Origin: Sphingomonadales bacterium Ga0077531
GTDB taxonomy: Bacteria; Pseudomonadota; Alphaproteobacteria; Sphingomonadales; Sphingomonadaceae
Reading direction: 5' to 3'
Assembly (NCBI GenBank): GCA_001464915.1
Contig: LNED01000041.1
Location: 1 to 64,000, forward strand
Length of the DNA: 64,000 nt
Under the pieces are notes generated by a model. That model worked only from the letters and a program-made list of their open reading frames with translations. It searched no databases and had not been told where the DNA came from. Each line of letters starts with the position of its first letter. The stretch's first letter is position 1. The translations under genes and the position numbers were made by a program. Of the stretch, positions 24,860-32,123 are shown in pieces.

Positions 24860-26383
24860 GTGCCTGACTCCACCCCGGTGATCATCGGGGTGGGGCAGTA
24901 TTCGGAGAGGGTGGGCGAGCCGGGCTATGCCGCCCTCTCCTATATGGACCTCGCCGGACGGGCGTTGGCGGCAGCGATTGCGGATTCGGGGGCGAGTGGT
25001 GACGTGGCGAAGGCTATCGACACGCTCGCTGCGATCCGCGCGTTTGAAATGTCGCGCCCGGATCGCACACCGCCGTTCGGCGCGGCGAACAATGTGCCGC
25101 GTGCGATTGCGAGCCGCGTCGGTGCGAACCCGGCGCGGGCGATCCTCACCACCACGGGCGGGCAGACCAACCAGCAACTGGTGGGTGAGTTCGCACAGGC
25201 AATCGCGGCGGGGACGAGCCAATGCGCGGTGATTGCTGGCTCGGAGGCCATCTCGACCGTGCTGGCGCTGTCAGCCAAGGGCGAAAAGCCCGATTGGTCG
25301 GAAGAGGTCGCGGGCGACTTTGAGGATCAGGGCTTCGGGGTCGAAGACCTGCTCGAACCCGCGCTGTTCGCCCACGGTGCGAGTGGGGCGATCCCGCTTT
25401 ATGCGTTGGCGGAGAATGCGCGACGGGCCAAGCTCGGGATGAGCCTGGAAGACTACCGGCTCGAAATCGGCAAGCTGTTCGCGCCCTTCACCAAGGTGGC
25501 GGCGGCGAACCCGCATTCGGCGGCTCCGGTGGAGCGCACGGCGGAAGAACTCGCCACCATCACCGACCGCAACCGCATCGTCGCCGAACCCTATCCGCGC
25601 ATGACGGTCGCCCGCGATCAGGTGAACCAGGCCGCCGCGATCATCGTCGCCAGCGCCGGGTTGGCGCGCGCGCTGGGCGTGCCAGAGGACAAGTGGGTGC
25701 ATATCCACGCTGTCACCGCCGCGACCGAATTGAAGTTGTCGCAGCGGCCTGATCTGGCGGCCAACCCTGCCTCACTCGCCAGTGTCGATGCGGCTTTGGC
25801 GCGGGCGGGCAAGGGCATGGCGGACATCAACTACATCGATTTCTATTCCTGCTTCGCGATTCCCGTATTCAACCAATGCGACCATTTCGGCCTGTCGGTT
25901 GACGACCCGCGCGGGCTGACGCTGACCGGGGGCCTCCCGTTTTTTGGCGGGGCGGGGAACAATTACTCGGCCCACGCCATCGCCGAAGCCGTCCAGCGGG
26001 TGCGCGCTGATCGCGGCAGCTTTGCGCTGGTCGGCGCGAATGGCGGGTGGATGAGCAAATACGCGACCGGCATCTACTCCACCGACCCCGCAGATTGGAA
26101 CGCGAACGACCGCTTTGCCAAGCTGCCCAAGGCAACCGACGCGGTGCCGGTGTCCGCCGCGCCGTTCGATCGCGCTACGGTCGAAACCTACACCATCAAC
26201 CGCTCCCCCAAAGGCGACGCGGCGATCTTCATCGGGCGCAATGCGGCGGGTGAGCGGGTGTGCGGCAATGCCGACTTGACCGATCCCGCCACCGCAGCAG
26301 CGTTCGAAGGCGGCGCGCCGTTCGGGATGCAGCTTGCGGTGGTTCAGGACGAGCGCGGGCGGAACGTCGGGCGGGTCGTCTAG
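24860..26383 (+). CDS. Thiolase-like protein, lacks the thiolase cysteines
   Basis: 507 residues from GTG 24860, directly after the thiolase stop. N-terminal TPVIIGVGQYSERVGEPG and overall layout match the 'acetyl-CoA acetyltransferase' thiolase-like type 1 family with an added C-terminal domain (here about residues 400-507). The nucleophile position reads ILTTTGGQTNQQL instead of a Cys-containing loop. The GHP motif is replaced by TGGLPFFGGAGNNYSAHAI, and the second Cys region by VGANGGWMS. A standard thiolase reaction is therefore doubtful; it may bind acyl-CoA or act as a decarboxylating or auxiliary partner. It is co-transcribed with the true thiolase. Confidence 0.8.
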   Translation: MPDSTPVIIGVGQYSERVGEPGYAALSYMDLAGRALAAAIADSGASGDVAKAIDTLAAIRAFEMSRPDRTPPFGAANNVPRAIASRVGANPARAILTTTGGQTNQQLVGEFAQAIAAGTSQCAVIAGSEAISTVLALSAKGEKPDWSEEVAGDFEDQGFGVEDLLEPALFAHGASGAIPLYALAENARRAKLGMSLEDYRLEIGKLFAPFTKVAAANPHSAAPVERTAEELATITDRNRIVAEPYPRMTVARDQVNQAAAIIVASAGLARALGVPEDKWVHIHAVTAATELKLSQRPDLAANPASLASVDAALARAGKGMADINYIDFYSCFAIPVFNQCDHFGLSVDDPRGLTLTGGLPFFGGAGNNYSAHAIAEAVQRVRADRGSFALVGANGGWMSKYATGIYSTDPADWNANDRFAKLPKATDAVPVSAAPFDRATVETYTINRSPKGDAAIFIGRNAAGERVCGNADLTDPATAAAFEGGAPFGMQLAVVQDERGRNVGRVV

Positions 26384-26431
26384 CGCGCCCGCTCGCCTCC
26401 CGCACTCTTGCGCTAATCGGCCATTTCTGGT

Positions 26432-26455
26432 AGTTGGTTTCAATTGAAACTAACT
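26432..26455. promoter_or_regulatory. 24-bp palindromic operator upstream of hpd
   Basis: Half-sites AGTTGGTTTCAA and TTGAAACTAACT are complementary except for one base and meet at an AATT centre. It lies 25 bases upstream of the hpd ATG, overlapping the expected promoter. A dimeric repressor of the MarR type is a plausible ligand; no regulator gene is adjacent. Confidence 0.6.
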
Positions 26456-26479
26456 CCACGCACCTAGGGATCACCGCCG

Positions 26480-27589
26480 ATGAACGCGCCAACCAAAGAC
26501 CTGTTCGAAAATCCCGTGGGCCTCGACGGGTTCGAATTCGTCGAGTTTTGCGCGCCGGAAAAAGGCGTGCTCGAGCCGGTGTTTCAGGCGATGGGTTTCA
26601 GCCACGTGGCGCAGCACCGTTCGAAGGACGTGCACCTGTGGCGCCAAGGCGGTATTAACCTGATCGCCAATTACGAACCGCGCAGCGCCGCTTGGTATTT
26701 CGCGCGTGAACACGGCGCGGCGGCGTGCGGGATGGCGTTCCGGGTGCGCGATGCGTCCAAGGCCTATGCTTACCTGATCGACAAAGGGGCCGAGCCGGTC
26801 GCCAACGAACCCGGCCCGATGGAACTGCGCATCCCCGCGATCCGCGGCATCGGCGGAGCGATCCTCTATCTGGTCGATCGCTATGCGGGCGCAGGCAACG
26901 GCCTGACGATCTACGACATCGATTTCGATTACCTACCCGGGGTCGAGCCCTATCCCGATGGCGCAGGCTTCCACACCATCGATCACCTGACCCACAATGT
27001 TTACACCGGGCGGATGAAGTATTGGGCCGACTATTACGAGACCCTGTTCAACTTCCGCGAGATCCGCTTCTTCGATATCAAGGGCGAATATACCGGGCTG
27101 ACATCAAAGGCGCTGACCGCGCCCGATGGCAAGATCCGCATCCCGCTCAACGAAGAGGGCGAAGGCGGCAAAGGCCAGATCGACGAGTTCCTCAAAGCCT
27201 TCAACGGTGAGGGCATTCAGCACATCGCGCTGATCTGTGATGATCTGCTGGCGTGCTGGGATCGGCTGAAGGCGCTCGGCGTGCCGTTCATGACCGCGCC
27301 GCCTGCGACCTATTATGCCATGCTCGATGAACGCCTGCCCGGCCACGGCGAGGATGTGGAGGCGCTCCAGATGCGCGGCATCTTGATGGATGGCACGACG
27401 GAAGGGGGCACGCCCCGTCTGCTGCTCCAAATCTTCGCGCAGGCACAGGTCGGCCCGGTGTTCTTCGAATTCATCCAGCGCAAGGGCGACGACGGCTTTG
27501 GCGAGGGCAATTTCAAGGCCCTGTTCGAAAGCATGGAGCGCGACCAGATTTTGCGCGGCGTGCTAGAAGTCGAGGAACCGGCGCAATGA
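26480..27589 (+). CDS. hpd: 4-hydroxyphenylpyruvate dioxygenase
   Basis: Fe(II) dioxygenase converting 4-hydroxyphenylpyruvate to homogentisate in tyrosine/phenylalanine catabolism. 369 residues with two vicinal-oxygen-chelate halves. Metal ligands are visible as His in [11 protein letters not shown], His in [10 protein letters not shown], and Glu in [18 protein letters not shown]. The C-terminal [18 protein letters not shown] is diagnostic. The gene overlaps the next one by 4 bases (ATGA). Confidence 0.95.
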   Translation: MNAPTKDLFENPVGLDGFEFVEFCAPEKGVLEPVFQAMGFSHVAQHRSKDVHLWRQGGINLIANYEPRSAAWYFAREHGAAACGMAFRVRDASKAYAYLIDKGAEPVANEPGPMELRIPAIRGIGGAILYLVDRYAGAGNGLTIYDIDFDYLPGVEPYPDGAGFHTIDHLTHNVYTGRMKYWADYYETLFNFREIRFFDIKGEYTGLTSKALTAPDGKIRIPLNEEGEGGKGQIDEFLKAFNGEGIQHIALICDDLLACWDRLKALGVPFMTAPPATYYAMLDERLPGHGEDVEALQMRGILMDGTTEGGTPRLLLQIFAQAQVGPVFFEFIQRKGDDGFGEGNFKALFESMERDQILRGVLEVEEPAQ

Positions 27590-28152
27590 CCCATCCCGTC
27601 CACCTCGGCGGCATCCACCACGCCGCCTATCGCTGCAAGGACGCGAAGGAGACGGTGGAGTGGTATGCGCGTGTGCTCGGCATGAGCTACACTACCGCCT
27701 TTGCCGAAGATCACGTGCCATCGACCGGGGAATACGACCCCTACATGCACATCTTCCTCGATGCAGGGAACGGCAACATCCTGGCGTTTTTTGAACTGCC
27801 AAACCAGCCGGAGATGGGCAAGGATCCCAACACGCCGGCATGGGTGCAGCATCTTGCGCTGAAAGTGCCTGACGAAGCCGCGCTGCTCGCCGCCAAAGCC
27901 CATATTGAGGCGCAAGGCATCGACGTGCTCGGCCCGACTCACCACGGCATCTTCAAATCGATCTACTTCTTCGATCCCAACGGCCACCGCGTGGAATTGG
28001 CCGCCGATATCGGCACGGCGGAGCAATACGCCGAACTCGCCCGCGTTGCGCCGGTGATGCTGGAAGAATGGTCGCAGACCAAAAAAGCCCCGCGCCACGC
28101 CGATTGGCTGCACGAATTGGCTCGCGCGGAGCACGCGGCGAAAAGCGAGTAA
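27586..28152 (+). CDS. VOC (glyoxalase/dioxygenase superfamily) protein
   Basis: 188 residues with one vicinal-oxygen-chelate module: [75 protein letters not shown]. His and Glu ligands of the metal site are present. Its translational overlap with hpd suggests a step or accessory role in tyrosine degradation, for example processing an intermediate, but no specific reaction can be assigned. Confidence 0.85.
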   Translation: MTHPVHLGGIHHAAYRCKDAKETVEWYARVLGMSYTTAFAEDHVPSTGEYDPYMHIFLDAGNGNILAFFELPNQPEMGKDPNTPAWVQHLALKVPDEAALLAAKAHIEAQGIDVLGPTHHGIFKSIYFFDPNGHRVELAADIGTAEQYAELARVAPVMLEEWSQTKKAPRHADWLHELARAEHAAKSE

Positions 28153-28153
28153 G

Positions 28154-28480
28154 CTACCGACCGCGGCTTTGCTTGCGTTCCTGCTCGCGCTTGAGCTTGA
28201 GCATTGCCGCGACGTCGACCACTTCGGCGCGGGCGCGCATCCAGCTTATGGCCGCTAGGCTCCAGATCAGAGTCGCCACCAGATAGACCGCCAGCGCGAC
28301 CCAAAATTCCGGGCGGCCCTCATTTGCTTCGGCATAAACTGCGAAAGCGATGCTCGGCGGCACCAGCAACGCTATCCACACCCCGAACTGCGCCCAGCCC
28401 TTCACGCCGCGCGGCACGATGGTGAAATTGTACGGGCCCTTGCGATACAGAACGAACGGCTTGTCTTCATCACGCATCAT
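28154..28480 (-). CDS. Small membrane protein of the SPFH operon
   Basis: 108 residues, two hydrophobic spans (FGVWIALLVPPSIAFAVYA and FWVALAVYLVATLIWSLAAISW) and a charged C-terminal helix rich in Lys/Arg/Glu. No family recognised. Its start (ATGATG) overlaps the stop of the upstream ribbon-helix-helix gene by about 10 bases, so it is the third gene of an operon with SPFH protein and RHH protein. Confidence 0.7.
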   Translation of the reverse strand: MMRDEDKPFVLYRKGPYNFTIVPRGVKGWAQFGVWIALLVPPSIAFAVYAEANEGRPEFWVALAVYLVATLIWSLAAISWMRARAEVVDVAAMLKLKREQERKQSRGR

Positions 28481-28685
28481 CCGATCCTTCGCTTGTCCCG
28501 CCCGCAGGTCGCCCGCGTTTCGCGCTCTTGCTGATCGCCACCTTCACCCCGCGCCGCGCTAGCGCCTCGCGCAGCAGCACCTCGATCTCGGCGTTGACGC
28601 TGCGCAGGTCAGCGTCGGCGGCGCGCTGAACCGCGTCGTGCAGCACCGGATCGAGGCGCAGGGGAAAGGCTTTTTTGCCCGCCAT
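28470..28685 (-). CDS. Ribbon-helix-helix (Arc/CopG-type) DNA-binding protein
   Basis: 71 residues. KKAFPLRLDPVLHDAVQRAADADLRSVNAEIEVLLREALARRG fits the RHH fold: a short strand (AFPLRLD) followed by two helices with a turn (DLRSVNAEI). The basic, Gly/Ser-rich tail is probably disordered. RHH proteins bind palindromic DNA as dimers of dimers and often autoregulate. The long AT-rich palindrome 5' of this operon is the obvious candidate site. No toxin partner of known family is beside it. Confidence 0.75.
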   Translation of the reverse strand: MAGKKAFPLRLDPVLHDAVQRAADADLRSVNAEIEVLLREALARRGVKVAISKSAKRGRPAGGTSEGSDDA

Positions 28686-28691
28686 GACGCG

Positions 28692-29594
28692 TCAGTAAAG
28701 CGAACCTGCGTTCACCACGGGCTGGGTGTCACGCTCACCGCACAGCACGACCATCAGGTTTGACACCATCGCCGCCCTGCGTTCATCGTCGAGGTCGACA
28801 ACGCCTTTTTCGCTGAGCTGGTTGAGCGCCATTTCCACCATCGTCACCGCGCCTTCGACCAGCTTCTTGCGCGCCGAAATCACCGCTTCGGCCTGTTGGC
28901 GGCGCAGCATCGCCCCTGCGATTTCGGGGGCATAGGCAAGGTGGGTCAGCCCGCATTCGTCAACTGTGATCCCCGCCACCGATAGCCGTTCGATCAGCGC
29001 CGCGCGCAGTTCCACACCCACTTCATCGTGATTGCCGCGCAGGGTGATTTCGAGATGCTCGATATCGTCATAGGGATAGCGCGAGCCGATGGCGCGCACG
29101 GCAGCTTCGATCTGGGCATTAACGAATTCGCGGTAGTCATCGACGTCGAACAATGCTTGCGCGGTGTCGGTGACGCGCCAGACGACCTGCGCGCCCATCT
29201 CGATCGGATTGCCGCGCGCATCATTGACCTTGATCGTCTGCGAAATGACGTTGTTGGCGCGCACTGCGATTTTCTTGCGTGCCAGCCACGGCAGCACCCA
29301 ACGCAGGCCTTCGTTGCGGTCGGTGCCCTTGTAGGCGCCAAACAGCTGGATTGCGGCGGCTTCGTTCGGGTTGACCATGTAGAACCCGGTCAGGATCATC
29401 AAGCCAAGGGTGCCGGTGATGATCGCCCCGATCATCATCAACCCGTTCGGTTCATCTGGCGTGACCGCGCTGATAAACAGACAAACCGCCGCAACAACCA
29501 GCGCAAGGCTGACGAGCAACATCACATAACCGCTCTGAGTCGTCGCCGCCGTTTCACGGCTGCGATTGAGAGCGGGGGTATCAGAAAGGGACAT
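28692..29594 (-). CDS. SPFH/Band 7 (stomatin-like) membrane protein
   Basis: 300 residues: N-terminal two-span hairpin ([22 protein letters not shown] and [23 protein letters not shown]), then the SPFH domain with [84 protein letters not shown] and the C-terminal [18 protein letters not shown] helix. SPFH proteins form oligomeric membrane microdomain scaffolds. First gene of an operon with an RHH regulator and a small membrane protein, divergent from the TIR gene across a 171-base spacer. Confidence 0.9.
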   Translation of the reverse strand: MSLSDTPALNRSRETAATTQSGYVMLLVSLALVVAAVCLFISAVTPDEPNGLMMIGAIITGTLGLMILTGFYMVNPNEAAAIQLFGAYKGTDRNEGLRWVLPWLARKKIAVRANNVISQTIKVNDARGNPIEMGAQVVWRVTDTAQALFDVDDYREFVNAQIEAAVRAIGSRYPYDDIEHLEITLRGNHDEVGVELRAALIERLSVAGITVDECGLTHLAYAPEIAGAMLRRQQAEAVISARKKLVEGAVTMVEMALNQLSEKGVVDLDDERRAAMVSNLMVVLCGERDTQPVVNAGSLY

Positions 29595-29611
29595 GACGAA
29601 TCTCCAGATGC

Positions 29612-29639
29612 AATATAATTATGATATCATATTTATATT
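29612..29639. promoter_or_regulatory. 28-bp AT-rich palindrome in the SPFH-operon promoter
   Basis: Half-sites AATATAATTATGAT and ATCATATTTATATT match with a single mismatch, in an otherwise GC-rich genome. It overlaps the -10 region of the SPFH operon promoter, so a bound protein would block it. The RHH protein of the same operon is the likely ligand (inference). Confidence 0.6.
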
Positions 29640-29657
29640 ATAGGGCGGAGCCGTCAA
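29636..29657 (-). promoter_or_regulatory. -35 region of the SPFH operon promoter
   Basis: On the minus strand TTGACG (complement of 29652-29657) is followed 16-17 bases later by TAAATA/AAATAT inside the palindrome. The transcript would start a few tens of bases before the SPFH start codon. Confidence 0.45.
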
Positions 29658-29765
29658 GCCGATTTGCGACGGCGTGATTGGCGCCGGTTTGCATCACCGC
29701 TTGGCGCGGGCCCCGGTTTGGCTGTAGCATAGAATTTCGGGCACCAACGGGGGAGGGCGACAGCA

Positions 29766-31763
29766 ATGCAAAGCGGCGATGACAGCGCGCCCGGGCCGCG
29801 CCCCACGGTGTTCCTGAGCTATTCGCGCACCGACCTTGCTCGTGCCCGCCCAGTGATCGACTTGCTCGATGCCAATGGCTTTGACGTGTGGTGGGACGGG
29901 CGGCTGGAAGGCGGCGAAAACTACCTCCAGACCACCGAGGCCGCGCTGGAAGGCGCGGATTGCGTGGTGGTGTTGTGGTCAGCGACATCGGTGGATTCGC
30001 ACTGGGTGCGCGACGAAGCACAGCGCGGGCGGGAGCGTGGTTGTCTGGTGCCGCTATCGATCGATGGGACGATGGCGCCGCTGGGGTTCCGCCAGTTTCA
30101 GCTGTTGGATGTCAGCAGTTGGAACGGCGCGGCAGATGCGGTTGAGGCTGCGCGAATTCTGGTCGCGGCGAGGGCCAAGTCTGGCGGGATCAGCGGCGGT
30201 TTAGACCCGGTCTTGCCCGCGCTTGCCCCTGTCTTGACCCCTGCTAGCCCTGCCATTGGCTCGGCTCAAAGTGGCGGTTTTTCGCTGTCCCGTCGCAGCC
30301 TGATGATCGGCGGGGCGGGGCTTGCGGGCGGGGCAGGGCTACTCGGCGCGTGGCAGTTCGGGGTGTTCGGCAGCGCTGCCAATGCAGCGACTTCGATGGT
30401 CGTTCTGCCGTTTGCCAACCAGACTGGCGATGCTGACAGAAAATGGTTTTCTGACGGACTTTCCAATGAGTTACGTTCAGTCCTCGCACGTAATCCACGG
30501 CTGCGAGTGTCGGCCCCGACCTCGTCCAGCGTGATCGAGAGCGAAGATGATTTCGCCATTGGTCGCAAGCTCGGTGTCGGCCACATCCTGCGCGGCAGCG
30601 TGGCCCGCGATGCCACCCGGCTGCGCATCTCGGCCGAACTGGTCGCCATCGACGGCGGGCTGGTGCGCTGGGCCGACAGCTTTGATCGCGGGCTCGAAGA
30701 TGTCTTTGCGGTGCAGACGGAAATCGCTGAAACTGTTGCACTTTCTCTTGTCGCCGAAGTTGCTGGCGACGATGAAGCGCAGCGCGCGGTGGCCGCGCAG
30801 CAGGACATTGGTGGTACCGAAAATGTGGCTGCCTACGAAGCATTTTTGCGCGGCTTTGCGCTCTACGGCGTGTCGGTCGGCGAAGAAACCGATCGGGCCG
30901 CGCTGGCCCAGTTTGATGCGGCGATTGGGGCAGATCCGGACTATGCGGCGGCCCATGCGATGCGTTCAACCGCGCTTGCCGCGATTGCCAATGCCGCCAG
31001 CGATGCCGGGGAAACGCGGCAGCTCTACACCCAGGCCATCGCCGCAGCGGAACGTGCGATTGCGATCGAGCCCAAGCTGGCACGCGGCCATCTTGCGCTG
31101 GGATTTGCTTTGAATAACGGTCAGTTGCAGCGCGCCGCCGCCGGAACCCATTATCGCGCGGCTGAGCAGCTCGCTCCGGGCGATGCAGATGTGCTGCGCG
31201 GCGTGGCGACGTTCCATTCCTATGGCAAGGATCAGGCGCTGGCCGGGCAGATGATCGCCCGGGTGCTGGAGCTCGACCCGCTCAATCCTCGTGCGTTTCA
31301 GGCGGCGGGGTTTATTGCATTGTTCGCCCGCGATTATCCGTTGGTGATCACTCGGATGGAGCGCGCGCTGGTGCTGAATCCCGGCATGCCCAGCGCGCAT
31401 TTCGGCATCGCCAATGCGCGATTGTTGCAGGGTGATGCGAAGGGTGCACTGACGGCTGCCGAAGCCGAACCGGTACCGATCTTCAGGCTGACAGCAACAG
31501 CGATTGCAGCTGAAAAACAAGGCGATATGGCGGCGGCAGAGGCCGCCCTGGCAGCGCTGACGCGCGAATATGGCGATGCCGCCCTTTATCAACAGGCGCA
31601 AATTCTGGCGCAGCGCGGCGTGACGGCGGCGGCGCTGGCATTGCTTGAAAAGGCCTACGGCGCGCGCGATCCGGGCGTGCTGTTCGCCCCCAACGACCCA
31701 TTGCTCGATCCGCTTCGGGGTGAGGCGGCATTCAAGAATTTGCTTTCCCGCCTCGGGTCGTGA
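29766..31763 (+). CDS. TIR domain - membrane span - TolB/FlgO-like domain - TPR protein
   Basis: 665 residues. TIR domain at about 13-137 (PTVFLSYSRTDLARARPV, FDVWWDGRLEGGENYL, CVVVLWSATSVDSHWVRDEA; Glu 84 sits where NADase TIRs carry the catalytic Glu). Linker, then Arg-Arg plus a Gly/Ala-rich hydrophobic span (about 175-205). Residues ~208-330 resemble the TolB/FlgO-like N-terminal module (MVVLPFANQTGDADRKWFSDGLSNELRSVL, ILRGSVARDATRLRISAELV) found fused to cyclases and CadC-type regulators. TPR repeats run from ~350 to 640. The TIR would face the cytoplasm, the rest the periplasm, if the span is a true anchor. Signalling or immune NAD-cleavage roles are both possible. Confidence 0.8.
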   Translation: MQSGDDSAPGPRPTVFLSYSRTDLARARPVIDLLDANGFDVWWDGRLEGGENYLQTTEAALEGADCVVVLWSATSVDSHWVRDEAQRGRERGCLVPLSIDGTMAPLGFRQFQLLDVSSWNGAADAVEAARILVAARAKSGGISGGLDPVLPALAPVLTPASPAIGSAQSGGFSLSRRSLMIGGAGLAGGAGLLGAWQFGVFGSAANAATSMVVLPFANQTGDADRKWFSDGLSNELRSVLARNPRLRVSAPTSSSVIESEDDFAIGRKLGVGHILRGSVARDATRLRISAELVAIDGGLVRWADSFDRGLEDVFAVQTEIAETVALSLVAEVAGDDEAQRAVAAQQDIGGTENVAAYEAFLRGFALYGVSVGEETDRAALAQFDAAIGADPDYAAAHAMRSTALAAIANAASDAGETRQLYTQAIAAAERAIAIEPKLARGHLALGFALNNGQLQRAAAGTHYRAAEQLAPGDADVLRGVATFHSYGKDQALAGQMIARVLELDPLNPRAFQAAGFIALFARDYPLVITRMERALVLNPGMPSAHFGIANARLLQGDAKGALTAAEAEPVPIFRLTATAIAAEKQGDMAAAEAALAALTREYGDAALYQQAQILAQRGVTAAALALLEKAYGARDPGVLFAPNDPLLDPLRGEAAFKNLLSRLGS

Positions 31764-31808
31764 TAGCCCTGTTACCGCCCAAACGGGCGCAACAAGGGGG
31801 TAATCAGC

Positions 31809-32060
31809 ATGAAGAAGATTGTGATGTTCGCCGTTCTGGCTGGCAGCGCGCTGGCCGTGGCCGCGTGCAGCGGTGAGACCGCCAAGGCGCCCGAAGAACC
31901 CGTAGCCACCGCAACAGAAGAAATGCCGGCGGAAGCCACCGACGAAGCAGCAGCGGCCGCCGAAGGGCTCGACCCCACTGGCAACCCGATCCGTCCGGCC
32001 ACGCAGGCTGCTGAGGCCGACGCGATGGCTGCCGAAGCCGAAGCACCCGCTGCCGAATAA
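31809..32060 (+). CDS. Small Ala/Glu-rich lipoprotein
   Basis: 83 residues. Signal peptide with lipobox LAVAAC, then an acidic, Ala/Glu/Pro-rich low-complexity chain with no recognisable domain. AGGGGG ribosome binding site 8 bases before ATG. It begins 45 bases after the TIR gene and could share its transcript. Function unknown. Confidence 0.7.
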   Translation: MKKIVMFAVLAGSALAVAACSGETAKAPEEPVATATEEMPAEATDEAAAAAEGLDPTGNPIRPATQAAEADAMAAEAEAPAAE

Positions 32061-32080
32061 TACCTTGTCCCTCGCGCCAA

Positions 32081-32096
32081 TGTTTCACATGAAACA
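32081..32096. promoter_or_regulatory. parS-like site (15 of 16 bases)
   Basis: TGTTTCACATGAAACA differs from the conserved chromosomal ParB site TGTTTCACGTGAAACA only at base 9 (A for G). It lies in the gap between two convergent genes, a usual setting for parS. Flanking A and T extend the arms to 8 bp. parA/parB are not in the window. Confidence 0.55.
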
Positions 32097-32123
32097 TCGC
32101 GCGGGGGCCAGTCTAGCCGGGGT

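Noticed and set aside
28470..28685. Antitoxin of a toxin-antitoxin pair
   Set aside because: RHH fold fits, but the neighbours are an SPFH scaffold and a two-span protein, not a recognisable toxin family.
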